DNA of 64,000 nucleotides, from NCBI RefSeq assembly GCF_014773365.1, contig NZ_JACWUN010000005.1, positions 124,001 to 188,000 of the forward strand, read 5' to 3'. Source of the DNA: Pelovirga terrestris (GTDB lineage: Bacteria > Desulfobacterota > Desulfuromonadia > Desulfuromonadales > Geopsychrobacteraceae). Of the stretch, positions 34,117 to 42,948 are shown in pieces; position 1 is the first letter of the stretch; every line of letters starts with the position of its first letter. The notes under the pieces are model-generated. The model saw nothing but the letters and a program-made list of their open reading frames with translations. It did not search any database and had not been told where the DNA came from. The translations under genes were made by a program, and so were the position numbers.

Positions 34117-34710
34117 ATGTTAGAGTTTGACTATCGGGGACATGCCTGCCCCTACCCGGTTATTGAAACGCGCAAACAGATGCTGGCCAATGCTGCTGAC
34201 AAACTGACCGTACTGGTTGACGACGACGTCTGCCGCGACAATGTCACCCGCCTGGCGGGAAAAATGGGCTATCAAGCCACCGCAGTGGCTATTCCTGACG
34301 GTTATCGTATGGAACTGCTGCCGTCGGCCGGGCAGGCCGAAGCCGCCGGCCCGGCGCCACAGACAGCCGCGATCGGAGCTACCGTTATTTATTGTGGCAG
34401 CGACCGCATGGGCTCCGGTGACGACGATTTGGGTCGGGTGCTGCTGAAAAACTTTCTCATGACTCAACTCGAAATCGATCCGCTGCCGGCAGCTATCCTG
34501 TTTGTCAACAGCGCGATCCATCTGGTTTGTAGTGGGTCAGAGGTTCTTGAGACGTTGGAGGCACTCAAAACCGCTGGTGTTGATATTGCCAGCTGTGGCC
34601 TGTGCCTCGATTTCTACCACCGCAAAGATCAGCTTAAGGTTGGGCGCATCACCAATATGCTTGACATCGTTGATATCCAGCATCAGGCCGGGCGGGTCAT
34701 TGCCCCCTGA
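34117..34710 (+). CDS. yedF: Selenium metabolism protein YedF-like (TusA-DsrE fusion)
   Basis: A 197-residue two-domain protein. The N-terminal 75 residues form a TusA-like sulfur-carrier domain with the CPYP motif (Cys11) that would hold a persulfide. The C-terminal part from about residue 87 resembles DsrE-like proteins and has the paired cysteines SCGLCLDFY near residue 167. This architecture matches the family named YedF, which co-occurs with selenium use; the biochemical role is not established. No selD or selA is nearby. It stands alone on the plus strand between rlmD and malQ. Confidence 0.75.
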   Translation: MLEFDYRGHACPYPVIETRKQMLANAADKLTVLVDDDVCRDNVTRLAGKMGYQATAVAIPDGYRMELLPSAGQAEAAGPAPQTAAIGATVIYCGSDRMGSGDDDLGRVLLKNFLMTQLEIDPLPAAILFVNSAIHLVCSGSEVLETLEALKTAGVDIASCGLCLDFYHRKDQLKVGRITNMLDIVDIQHQAGRVIAP

Positions 34711-34835
34711 GCGACATGTGCCGGTGCGCACTTTTAAGTCAAAGCGCCAACGACAAATAATGGATTGATGCGATTTTTTATGGCAAACGGCCAGATAAAA
34801 ACCCTCTTATTACTTCCTCACTCTCAGGGAGCAAC

Positions 34836-36338
34836 ATGCTGAAACAACGTCGTAGTGGCATTCTGCTGCATCCCACCTCCCTTGCTGGGCCGCAGCATAC
34901 CGGTTCTTTAGGACAGGAGGCGCGCGACTTTATTGATTTTCTCGTCGCCGGCGGACAATCAGTATGGCAGGTCCTGCCCCTCAATCCAACCGGTTACGGC
35001 AATTGCCCCTACAGTTGTTTTTCTGCTTTTGCCGGCAACCCCCTGTTGATCAGTCTGGCTGATCTTGCCCAAACTGACGATCTTGACGTTGCTGATCTGC
35101 CGCTTCCGGCAGCGATGGCCACCCATTGTGACTTTGCCGCTGCTTTTACTACCCAGACCCCCCTGCTGCGCAAAGCATGGCAGATTTTTTATAGTCAGAA
35201 GCAGACATCGCGTTATCAACGTTTCAGCGACTTTTGCCAGGCCCAACAGCACTGGCTGGACGATTACAGCCTGTTCGAGGCAATTCGCTCTCGCCACGAC
35301 TTCCGCAACTGGCAGGACTGGCCGGAACCTCTGCGATGCCGTGATCGGGACGCCCTTGAACAAAGCCGATCGGAGCTTGCCGACGAGATTTTATGGCACA
35401 AGTATCTCCAGTTTGTCTTTTTTGAACAATGGTTTGCATTGCGCCAATACGCCCAACAACGCGGCGTCCTGATCTTCGGTGATCTGCCGATCTTTGTCGC
35501 CGAGAATTCGGCCGACGTCTGGGCTCATTCCCAGCTGTTTCATCTTGATGAACAACAGCGTCCGACATTAGTCGCCGGGGTCCCCCCCGATTATTTCAGT
35601 GCCACCGGTCAACGCTGGGGCAATCCCCTGTACCGCTGGGATCAGCTCAAGGAACAGAACTATCGCTGGTGGCTGCAGCGGTTCGATTGGAACTTCAGCC
35701 TGTTTGATCTGTTGCGGGTCGATCATTTCCGCGGATTTGTAGCCTCCTGGGCCATCCCGGCCCACGACCCGACCGCAGTGAACGGTCAATGGATGGACAC
35801 CCCCGGACGAGAGCTGTTCGACCTGCTGGTCGAGCGCTATTCCCACCTGCCGATCATCGCTGAGGATCTTGGGGTGATTACTGCCGAGGTCGAACAACTG
35901 CGGGATGATTTTTCCTTTCCCGGCATGAAGATTCTGCAATTTGCTTTCGATTCAGACGCAAAGAACCCCTATCTACCCCATCATCATCGCCGTAATTCGG
36001 TGGTTTATACCGGCACCCACGACAACAACACTACCCTGGGTTGGTGGAGCCGGCTCGACGACAGGGTCAAAAGCCGGGTGAAGGAATATCTGGGATCGCG
36101 CGCCACAGATATGCCCTGGTTGCTGGTTGAAACCGCCATGGCCAGTGTCGCCCGGCTTAGCATCACCCCTTTGCAGGATATTCTCAGCCTTGATGAAGGA
36201 GCGCGGATGAACACCCCCGGCACCGCCACCGGCAACTGGTCATGGCGCATCAGCGAAAACGCCCTGGATGAATCTCTGCGCCGGCGACTCCGCGCAACAA
36301 CACATCTCTACGGTCGCGACCTGTGCATCAGCACATAA
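34836..36338 (+). CDS. malQ: 4-alpha-glucanotransferase (amylomaltase, GH77)
   Basis: Transfers alpha-1,4-glucan segments between maltodextrins, releasing glucose. The 500-residue GH77 protein has the catalytic nucleophile in DLLRVDHFRGF (Asp296), the acid/base in IIAEDLG (Glu343) and the transition-state Asp in YTGTHDNNT (Asp396). The start carries the GILLHPTSL motif usual for the family. It likely works with the glycogen genes 12 kb away, recycling short glucans, although it is not in their operon. Confidence 0.94.
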   Translation: MLKQRRSGILLHPTSLAGPQHTGSLGQEARDFIDFLVAGGQSVWQVLPLNPTGYGNCPYSCFSAFAGNPLLISLADLAQTDDLDVADLPLPAAMATHCDFAAAFTTQTPLLRKAWQIFYSQKQTSRYQRFSDFCQAQQHWLDDYSLFEAIRSRHDFRNWQDWPEPLRCRDRDALEQSRSELADEILWHKYLQFVFFEQWFALRQYAQQRGVLIFGDLPIFVAENSADVWAHSQLFHLDEQQRPTLVAGVPPDYFSATGQRWGNPLYRWDQLKEQNYRWWLQRFDWNFSLFDLLRVDHFRGFVASWAIPAHDPTAVNGQWMDTPGRELFDLLVERYSHLPIIAEDLGVITAEVEQLRDDFSFPGMKILQFAFDSDAKNPYLPHHHRRNSVVYTGTHDNNTTLGWWSRLDDRVKSRVKEYLGSRATDMPWLLVETAMASVARLSITPLQDILSLDEGARMNTPGTATGNWSWRISENALDESLRRRLRATTHLYGRDLCIST

Positions 36339-36361
36339 ATTTTCTAAAAAACACACAACTA

Positions 36362-36391
36362 TTGTTGCTGATTTAACGCCTGTGCTATGGT
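36362..36391 (+). promoter_or_regulatory. Possible promoter of the lipoprotein gene
   Basis: TTGTTG (36362-36367), an 18-base spacer and TATGGT (36386-36391) lie about 55 bases before the TTG start codon. It is a moderate match to a sigma-70 promoter. Confidence 0.45.
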
Positions 36392-36448
36392 TCGCGCGTT
36401 TAACGCAGTATCATCTTACATTGTGAACACCATATTTCGGAGGCTACC

Positions 36449-37237
36449 TTGAAAAATCGGATTCTCTATATCGTCTTATCTTTAACCATGACACTGCTGG
36501 TTGGGTGTCAGCAAAGCTCCAACAATCAAAGCGCCGGTACCCAGCCACAAACAGCATCCCCGACATCAACCTCTCAGGCACCAACCAATAACATCAGTGG
36601 GGATGTGGTTGAGACCATGAACGCGCTTGGCTACACCTATGTCCTGGTTGATACCGGCAGTGAACAGGTCTGGGCAGCGACCCCCCAATTTGCCGTGAGC
36701 GTTGGCGATCTGGTGGTTATTCCCGATGGGATGGCGATGCACAACTACCACAGCCAAACCCTCGATCGCACCTTTGATGTGGTCTATTTTGTTGAATCGA
36801 TCCTCAATGCCAGTTCGGCAGCAGCCTCTACCGACACCCCGGCAGCAGACCAGATGCCGGCCGGTCATCCACCCATCTCCGGCATGGGCGGAGCAGCTGC
36901 CGCACCGATTACCGTGACCGCCCTCGAGAAACTCGAAAACGGACACAATATTGAAGAAATCCATGCGGCTCGTGACAACCTGTCCGGTCAGGAGATCAAA
37001 CTGCGCGGCAAGGTGGTAAAATTCAGCCCACAGATCATGGGCACCAACTGGATCCATCTGCAGGACGGTTCGGGTAATCCGGCAGCAGGAACCCACGACC
37101 TGACCCTGACCAGCAACACCCAGCTCAAGGTTGGCGATGTGGTCATTGCCAGTGGCAAGCTCACCATCGATAAAGATTTCGGTCACGGTTACGCTTACGA
37201 CCTGATCGTTGAAGACGCTGTCGTCAGCGTTGAGTAA
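36449..37237 (+). CDS. OB-fold lipoprotein (NrfJ-like)
   Basis: A 262-residue lipoprotein from a TTG start with GGAGG five bases upstream. The signal peptide ends in LLVGC (lipid-bearing Cys20), followed by a Ser/Thr/Gln-rich linker, a central beta-rich segment (residues about 50-115) and a C-terminal OB-fold-like domain (LRGKVVKFSPQIMGTNWIHL, then QDGSG and LKVGDVVIASGKLT). Similar C-terminal domains occur in periplasmic proteins near cytochrome genes of Geobacter-type bacteria; the ligand is unknown. A clear terminator follows. Confidence 0.6.
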   Translation: MKNRILYIVLSLTMTLLVGCQQSSNNQSAGTQPQTASPTSTSQAPTNNISGDVVETMNALGYTYVLVDTGSEQVWAATPQFAVSVGDLVVIPDGMAMHNYHSQTLDRTFDVVYFVESILNASSAAASTDTPAADQMPAGHPPISGMGGAAAAPITVTALEKLENGHNIEEIHAARDNLSGQEIKLRGKVVKFSPQIMGTNWIHLQDGSGNPAAGTHDLTLTSNTQLKVGDVVIASGKLTIDKDFGHGYAYDLIVEDAVVSVE

Positions 37238-37268
37238 CCCGTAAACCCATCCCAAGGCTTTACACTCA

Positions 37269-37301
37269 GCCCTCCACCGTCTCCAGGTGGGGGGCTTTTT
37301 T
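37269..37301 (+). terminator. Intrinsic terminator after the lipoprotein gene
   Basis: GCCCTCCACC pairs with GGTGGGGGGC (10 bp, one G-T pair, seven-base loop) and is followed directly by six T. It lies between the convergent lipoprotein and uvrC genes. Confidence 0.88.
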
Positions 37302-37350
37302 CTGTTTGAGGCCGCAGCCCCGGTAACAAAGGGGATTTCTTCCCGCAAAC

Positions 37351-39186
37351 TTAATTGTAGTGATTTTTCAATGCCGCGACCAGTTGCTGCGCCCGAGCGG
37401 CAGAAAAGCCGGGAACCTGTTGAACCTCGTCCACTCCCGCTGCGCGCAGGCGCTTGAGACTGCCAAAATACTTCAGCAACGCTGTGCGGCGGACCGGACC
37501 GATCCCGGGAATCTGATCGAGGCTGGAGCGCAACCCCTGCTTACTGCGCAGGGTACGATGGAAGCTGATAGCAAAGCGATGGGCTTCATCACGCAACCGT
37601 TCGAGCAAAAAGGCGGCGGCGGAACCGTGGCGAAAGGTCACGGGATTTTTTCGCCCGGGGAGAAAAAACCGTTCTTCGGAGCGCTCTACCACCTTGCCTT
37701 GAACATTTGACACTACCCGGCTTTTGGCAATCCCGACGACCCCGATCTGCCCTGACAACCCCATGCCGGTCATCACGTCGACCAGCACACCAAGTTGCCC
37801 CTTGCCGCCATCGATCAGAATCATATCCGGCAGACAACCCTCTGCCACCCCACGCTCCAGCCGGCGCTGTAACACTTCGTTCAGCGAGGCATAATCGTCA
37901 GCACCGACCACCGTTTTGATATGGTAGCGACGGTATTCCTGTTTGGCCGGTTCACCATCGATAAACACCACCATGCTACCGACCGCCAACTCTCCGTGCA
38001 CATTGGAGATATCGAAGCACTCAATCCGCTGGGGAAAACGTGGCAGCCTTAACCGTTCCTGCAGTTCAACCAGCAGGTTTTTGCGCGCCTGTTTGCGCTG
38101 CCCACGCTGGCGATAGGACTCTTCAGCGTTGCGCTGCGCAAGTTCGCGCAGCCGCCGCTTTTCACCACGCTCAGGGGTCAGTAAGCGCACCCTTTTTCCG
38201 CGCTTTTCACTCAACCACTCAGCCAGCAGTGCGGAACTTTCCAGGGGAAAGGGAAGAATCAGCTGATCGGGGACAATAACCTCGCGGGCATAAAAATCGA
38301 GCAGAAATCCGTGCAACAACTCAGGCAGATCAAGCACCCACTCAAGCAAGAAGCTGCGACGTCCGATCAGTTTGCCATTGCGCACAAACAGCAGGGTAAC
38401 TTCAACCTCACCGCCATCCTGATGCAGGCCGATCACGTCCTGATCTCCGCCGCCATGCTCGGTTACTTTTTGTTTTTCGACACTTTGCTGAATCAGGCGA
38501 ATCTGATCACGTAGCAGCGCCGCCTGTTCGTAATCCATAGTCTCGGCTGCGGCCGCCATCCGTTGGCGTAAGGACGCAATCACCTCAGATTCCCGCCCCT
38601 CCAGTAATTGGATGACGCCATCCACCAGGCGCCGGTAATCTGATCGGCTGATTTTGCCGTGGCAAGGAGCGCTGCATTGCCCGATCTGGTAAAACAGGCA
38701 GGGACGTTGACGCTGACGACAACGCTCGATCGGGGCATGACGCAAGGGGAAAATGCGGTAAATCTGCCTTAAGGTTTCGCGGATAGCTGCGGCAGAGGAA
38801 TAGGGGCCAAAATAGTGGGCGCCGTCATTTTTTACCTGCCTCACCACCTGCATGACAGGGAACTCTTCGCGCAGGTCGATACGTACTGAGACATAGGTTT
38901 TATCATCACGCAGTTCAATATTGTAACGTGGTCGATGCTGCTTGATCAGCGTATTTTCCAGCAGCAGGGCCTCTTTTTCCGTATCGGTAACGATCACCTC
39001 GATGCCCTGGACCTTCTTCATCAGCAAAGGAATCTGCTGACGACCGTCCCCTTTTGCGGAAAAGTAGGAGCGCAGGCGTGAGCGCAGCCGCCGCGCTTTG
39101 CCGATATAGAGAATGGTCCCATCGCCGGCAAGCATCTGATAAATGCCGGGAGCCTGAGGGTAATTTTTCAGGTCTGGGGTAAACAT
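37351..39186 (-). CDS. uvrC: Excinuclease ABC subunit C
   Basis: UvrC makes both incisions in nucleotide excision repair. The 611-residue protein from the ATG at 39186 (MFTPDLKNYPQAPGIYQML) has the N-terminal GIY-YIG nuclease domain (PGIYQML, ILYIGKARRLRSRLRSYF), a cysteine cluster and UVR motif near residues 160-240, the RNase H-like C-terminal nuclease (IECFDISNVHGE, ILIDGGKGQL) and a terminal helix-hairpin-helix (IPGIGPVRRTALLKYFGS). It is complete. Confidence 0.96.
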   Translation of the reverse strand: MFTPDLKNYPQAPGIYQMLAGDGTILYIGKARRLRSRLRSYFSAKGDGRQQIPLLMKKVQGIEVIVTDTEKEALLLENTLIKQHRPRYNIELRDDKTYVSVRIDLREEFPVMQVVRQVKNDGAHYFGPYSSAAAIRETLRQIYRIFPLRHAPIERCRQRQRPCLFYQIGQCSAPCHGKISRSDYRRLVDGVIQLLEGRESEVIASLRQRMAAAAETMDYEQAALLRDQIRLIQQSVEKQKVTEHGGGDQDVIGLHQDGGEVEVTLLFVRNGKLIGRRSFLLEWVLDLPELLHGFLLDFYAREVIVPDQLILPFPLESSALLAEWLSEKRGKRVRLLTPERGEKRRLRELAQRNAEESYRQRGQRKQARKNLLVELQERLRLPRFPQRIECFDISNVHGELAVGSMVVFIDGEPAKQEYRRYHIKTVVGADDYASLNEVLQRRLERGVAEGCLPDMILIDGGKGQLGVLVDVMTGMGLSGQIGVVGIAKSRVVSNVQGKVVERSEERFFLPGRKNPVTFRHGSAAAFLLERLRDEAHRFAISFHRTLRSKQGLRSSLDQIPGIGPVRRTALLKYFGSLKRLRAAGVDEVQQVPGFSAARAQQLVAALKNHYN

Positions 39187-39286
39187 CGATTTTCCCGGTT
39201 CCGACAGCAAAAAACCACGGCAACACTAATGGCCCGAATAAAATACACAGGTCAGTATACTATTAATCATATCAACTGTGTTATAT

Positions 39287-39301
39287 TTTGTCCTGGACAA
39301 A
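39287..39301. promoter_or_regulatory. 15-bp palindrome, candidate operator
   Basis: TTTGTCC-T-GGACAAA is a perfect inverted repeat, 28 bases upstream of the flavoprotein start and abutting a TATATT sequence that could be its -10 box. Position and symmetry suggest a dimeric repressor site; the regulator is not identified. uvrC starts 100 bases away on the other strand. Confidence 0.5.
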
Positions 39302-39328
39302 TAACCCAACCAGCAACAGGAGCCCACG

Positions 39329-39730
39329 ATGACCCTCAACGAGTACTTCTCAACATCCCAGGGAATCGGTATCTTATCAACCGCCGACAATCTGGGCAAT
39401 GTCACCAGCGCCATTTATGCCCGACCAAGGGTCCTGGCTGACGGCACATTGGTATGTTTGATGCGGGAACGACTGTCATACCAGAATATCTGTACCAATC
39501 CCCATGCAACCTATATGTTCATTGAATCCGCTGCAGGCTATCAGGGGGTTCGCTTATATCTGCATAAAATTGACGAAATGAACGACCCACAAATGGCGCA
39601 GCAGATGACCCGTAAAAGCCTGACCGCAAGACAGGACCAGGAAAAAGGTCCGAAGCATCTGGTTCGTTTCAGGGTTGAAAAATCACTGGCCCTGATCGGA
39701 GCACAAGAACGCCGGTTTACTGATTCTTGA
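39329..39730 (+). CDS. Pyridoxamine 5'-phosphate oxidase-like flavin-binding protein
   Basis: A 133-residue protein with the split-barrel fold signature of the PNPOx-like flavoprotein superfamily: GIGILSTADNLGNVTSAIYA, then LVCLMRERLSYQNICTNPHA and GYQGVRLYL. Members bind FMN, heme or F420 and the substrate is not predictable. It is followed after about 100 bases by a BFD-like iron-sulfur protein, which may point to a redox role, and is preceded by a palindromic operator candidate. Confidence 0.7.
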   Translation: MTLNEYFSTSQGIGILSTADNLGNVTSAIYARPRVLADGTLVCLMRERLSYQNICTNPHATYMFIESAAGYQGVRLYLHKIDEMNDPQMAQQMTRKSLTARQDQEKGPKHLVRFRVEKSLALIGAQERRFTDS

Positions 39731-39831
39731 AGGTTTTATTGTAAAAAACTCTTGTGTCAATTGCCAAGCCCGCTACCCTGGGGGTATAATCATCAGCGAC
39801 AAGAAAAACCAACCCATCAAAGGAGACCGTT

Positions 39832-40002
39832 ATGTCTGAAACTGTATGTCATTGCATGGATGTCGATCGTGACACCATCGTGAAAGCGATCAAGGAACAA
39901 AACCTCACCAGCGTTGAAGAAGTTCAGGAGGCCACCAACGCCGGCACCGGCTGTGGTGGCTGTGTTCCGGACATTGAGGCCCTGCTGGCTGAAAACAAGT
40001 AG
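39832..40002 (+). CDS. BFD-like [2Fe-2S]-binding protein
   Basis: A 56-residue protein, MSETVCHCMDVDRDTIVKAI at the start, with the four cysteines of the BFD fold: CHC (Cys6, Cys8) and CGGC (Cys41, Cys44). This domain occurs in bacterioferritin-associated ferredoxin and in NifU and nitrite reductase. A stand-alone copy may donate electrons or sense iron. The ribosome binding site is AGGAGA, and a terminator follows. Confidence 0.85.
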   Translation: MSETVCHCMDVDRDTIVKAIKEQNLTSVEEVQEATNAGTGCGGCVPDIEALLAENK

Positions 40003-40030
40003 CACCCTGGCCCGCCACAATTCAAACAAG

Positions 40031-40075
40031 AGCCCCAGCCTTGCAGCTTCACGCTAGGACGTTGGGGCTTTTGTC
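40031..40075 (+). terminator. Intrinsic terminator after the BFD-like gene
   Basis: AGCCCCAGC pairs with GTTGGGGCT (9 bp, one G-T pair) around a 21-base loop that can fold further, followed by a T-rich stretch (TTTTGTCTTTT). Confidence 0.75.
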
Positions 40076-40235
40076 TTTTCTAAGTTCTTGCGACTTTGCC
40101 GGCAAAACCTTCTGCAACCACCTGCGTTCGAATTTTTCTGGAACTGGCAGCGGCGCCTGTTATATCATGCCGCTCCACCAGCATTCTGATGATTCCTTTT
40201 CCTTATTGCAGGTCGATCATGCTCCGGGATAAACC

Positions 40236-40769
40236 ATGAATCCAAACCCCTTCTGGCAAAATATTTTCCGCAATCAGGCTAACAAGCAGACCCTGGCTTA
40301 TTTCTTAAGTCAGGTACCGATGTTCTCCAAACTCAGCCGGCGGGAACTTAAGTTCCTTGAAAAAATTGTTCACATCCGCAATTTCGAGGCGGATGAAATG
40401 ATTTTTTCGGCAGGGGATATCGGCTCGGGCATGTACATTATCCGTTCCGGCCAGGTGCAAATTTTCTCTATTGACACCAACGGCAAGGAGGTTGAACAGG
40501 CGATTCTTGAACCGGGCGATTTCTTTGGCGAGGTCGCCCTGACCGGGACCCGTCCCCGTACGGCAGGGGCCCGGGCGACAACCGCCTCGTCCCTGATGGG
40601 CCTGTTCCGTTCCGACATTCTCGAAGCGACCCTGCGCCATCCGGCACCAACCGCAAAAATTCTGTTTGGACTAAACCGCGTTCTTGCCGACCGCCTTCAC
40701 CAGTGCAGCCAGCAACTCGAACTGCTGCAGGCCGGGGCCACAACTCCCGAGGAACCGCACAATGAGTGA
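40236..40769 (+). CDS. Cyclic nucleotide-binding domain protein without DNA-binding domain
   Basis: A 177-residue protein consisting of one cNMP-binding domain of the Crp/Fnr type (residues about 28-150): MFSKLSRRELKFLEKIV, GSGMYIIRSGQVQIF, GDFFGEVALTGTRPRTAGAR. The phosphate-binding cassette reads FGEVALTGTRPRTA, close to the cAMP-binding form. No helix-turn-helix follows, so it cannot act as a classical transcription factor. Its stop overlaps the start of the permease gene (ATGAGTGA), suggesting the two proteins work together, perhaps with this one gating the permease. Confidence 0.8.
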   Translation: MNPNPFWQNIFRNQANKQTLAYFLSQVPMFSKLSRRELKFLEKIVHIRNFEADEMIFSAGDIGSGMYIIRSGQVQIFSIDTNGKEVEQAILEPGDFFGEVALTGTRPRTAGARATTASSLMGLFRSDILEATLRHPAPTAKILFGLNRVLADRLHQCSQQLELLQAGATTPEEPHNE

Positions 40770-41892
40770 TTCTACCGGCTTCAGACGTGCCCAGGTCGCA
40801 GTGATGTACCTGGTTCTGACCACGGCAATCGCCTCGGGAATAGCCATCTATTCGTCTGCTACCACCTTTACCAGCCTGTTACAAACAGCGACTGCCGGAT
40901 TGTTCCTGCCGATTCTGCTGGCCCTGATCGTTGCCTTCATGCTTGAACCACTGGTAAGCCTGATTGAAAATCGTGGTGTCCACCGAACCTTCGCCATCTT
41001 TATCATCTATCTGCTGTTTTCCGCAGCAGTGATCCTGCTGCTGCTGCTCATCGGCCCACCTAACTGGCGTGGCATGATGCAAGCGCTCAAAGCCGATGTA
41101 CCGCGCTATATCAGTTTTGCCATCGTCTATCTGACCGGCTTGCTCGAACTGGCGCAGCAGCATTTCCCCTTTATCGCCCATTACAATCTGGGTGATCATT
41201 TGCGCAATTTCTCCCAGGAGCTGATCGGTGCTATTCTGGTACAGACCCCGCGCTCGGCCATGCGCATTGGCAGCCTGCTGATTCTGGTACCACTGTTCTC
41301 CTTCTTTTTTCTGCGTGACAGTCGTCGGATCATGCGCGGGCTGATTTCCCTTACCCCCAATCGTTATTTTGAAATGGTGCTGGATATCTACGCCCACGTC
41401 AGCTGGCAACTGTCCCATTTTATCCGCGGCAGAGTCATTGAAGCCATTATTATCGGGCTGGTGGTCTGGGTCGGGCTGGCGCTCACCGATATCCGCTATG
41501 CCCCCATTCTTGCTGTGGTTGCCGGGATTACCAACCTGGTTCCCTATGTCGGCCCGATTTTTGGCATGCTGCCGGGAATCACTATCGCTCTGGTTGATCT
41601 GGGTGTTGGTCCCCAGTTCTGGTGGATTCTGTGTGTTTATATTCTGATCGCCCAGATCATCGTCGACAATATGATCCTGATTCCCATCCTGATCTCCAAG
41701 GTATCCAATCTGCACCCCCTGTGGGTCATTCTGGCAATCATTATGGGGGGGAAACTCTACGGTATCCTGGGAATGATTATCGGTGTCCCCATCGCCAGTA
41801 TCATTAACATCATCATTCTCGAAATCCGCCAGTACCGGCGCACCTTTAACCTCTATAACCGCTACTTTTCCAGCCGCGGAAAGATGCTTTGA
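40762..41892 (+). CDS. AI-2E family transporter (PerM/UPF0118-like permease)
   Basis: A 376-residue inner-membrane protein with about eight predicted spans. The C-terminal half has the family signature GITNLVPYVGPIFGMLPG followed by DNMILIPILISKVSNLHPLW. Members include the AI-2 exporter TqsA and Na+/H+ antiporter-like proteins, so the substrate is open. The start chosen, inside the end of the cNMP gene, gives the usual short cytoplasmic N-terminus; an upstream in-frame ATG at 40684 would overlap the cNMP gene by 86 bases. Confidence 0.85.
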   Translation: MSDSTGFRRAQVAVMYLVLTTAIASGIAIYSSATTFTSLLQTATAGLFLPILLALIVAFMLEPLVSLIENRGVHRTFAIFIIYLLFSAAVILLLLLIGPPNWRGMMQALKADVPRYISFAIVYLTGLLELAQQHFPFIAHYNLGDHLRNFSQELIGAILVQTPRSAMRIGSLLILVPLFSFFFLRDSRRIMRGLISLTPNRYFEMVLDIYAHVSWQLSHFIRGRVIEAIIIGLVVWVGLALTDIRYAPILAVVAGITNLVPYVGPIFGMLPGITIALVDLGVGPQFWWILCVYILIAQIIVDNMILIPILISKVSNLHPLWVILAIIMGGKLYGILGMIIGVPIASIINIIILEIRQYRRTFNLYNRYFSSRGKML

Positions 41893-41991
41893 CGATGTTC
41901 CATACCCAACAGCAACCGCTGACTTGCCAAAACGATCGTACCGATCAAGGTAGAGCACAGTATTTCTTGCGAAAAACGGACAATAAAAAAA

Positions 41992-42804
41992 CTAGTTACC
42001 GCCCAACTCGCGCGAGCGAGCCGCCGACGCTGAAACGGCCTCCATCAGTGTCGTACGCAAACCATTTTTTTCCAGAGTGCTGACACCGGTAATGGCCGTG
42101 CCGCCGGGGGAACAGACCTGATCGCGTAAGATGGCCGGGTGCTCTTTGGTCTCTCGTACCATCAGCGCCGCCCCGACCACCGTTTGAACTGCCAGGGCAT
42201 GCGCCACTTCACGACGCAACCCTTCCCGTACCCCGCCATCGGCAAGGGCCTCGATCACGGTATAGATATAAGCAGGCCCGGATCCGGACAAGCCGGTTGC
42301 CGCATCCATCTGACGCTCATCGATCAACTGTACCATACCGACACTCTCAAACAGTTCGCGGACAATCTGCAAGTCCTCGTTGGTGGCATGGGTACCGCGG
42401 CAAATGGTACTAGCCGCTTCACCGACCAACGCCGGGGTGTTCGGCATAACCCGCACGACCCGTGGCGACCCGGCGAACTGTCTTTCGATACTGGTACAGG
42501 TTACCCCGGCCAGGATCGATACCATCAACTTATGGTCATTCCAGATCGAGGCAATCTCAATAAGCACTTCGTCGACAATTTGCGGCTTGATTGCCAGGAC
42601 GACAATCTCACAGGAACCTACCAGCTGCAGATTGTCGGCCATCACCGTCACTCCGAAAACCTCATCTAAGTGCTTGCGCCGGTGTTCAAGGGGTTCCGAT
42701 ACCACGAGTTTGTCAGCTGGATAATTCCCTGCCAAAAGCCCTTTGATTAAAGCTTCGGCCATGTTGCCGCCACCAATAAATCCAATTTTACAAACATTTG
42801 TCAT
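41992..42804 (-). CDS. proC: Pyrroline-5-carboxylate reductase
   Basis: Catalyses the NAD(P)H-dependent last step of proline synthesis. The 270-residue protein from the ATG at 42804 (MTNVCKIGFIGGGNMAEALI) has the Rossmann glycine motif at its start, VRVMPNTPALVGEA and the C-terminal signature DQVCSPGGTAITGVSTLEKN. An open frame upstream of that ATG has no conserved sequence. Confidence 0.95.
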   Translation of the reverse strand: MTNVCKIGFIGGGNMAEALIKGLLAGNYPADKLVVSEPLEHRRKHLDEVFGVTVMADNLQLVGSCEIVVLAIKPQIVDEVLIEIASIWNDHKLMVSILAGVTCTSIERQFAGSPRVVRVMPNTPALVGEAASTICRGTHATNEDLQIVRELFESVGMVQLIDERQMDAATGLSGSGPAYIYTVIEALADGGVREGLRREVAHALAVQTVVGAALMVRETKEHPAILRDQVCSPGGTAITGVSTLEKNGLRTTLMEAVSASAARSRELGGN

Positions 42805-42948
42805 CACGATTTTCCTTTTTTTATTTTCGCTGATTGTTTTAAATAATCGACCCTGCTGTTTGCTCTTGAAGACACCATTGTTTAACATAGTGAATAGAAA
42901 AAAGCAGCCAGACAAACAAAGGTCATTATTTCGGGACAGGAGACCAGA

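Noticed and set aside
40684-40761. Upstream start for the permease
   Set aside because: It would overlap the cNMP gene by 86 bases; the ATG at 40762 gives the usual stop-start overlap and normal N-terminus.
40879-41958. A 359-codon frame rich in Asp, Asn and Gln on the minus strand
   Set aside because: The composition is what the reverse of a membrane-protein gene gives; it lies antisense to the permease.
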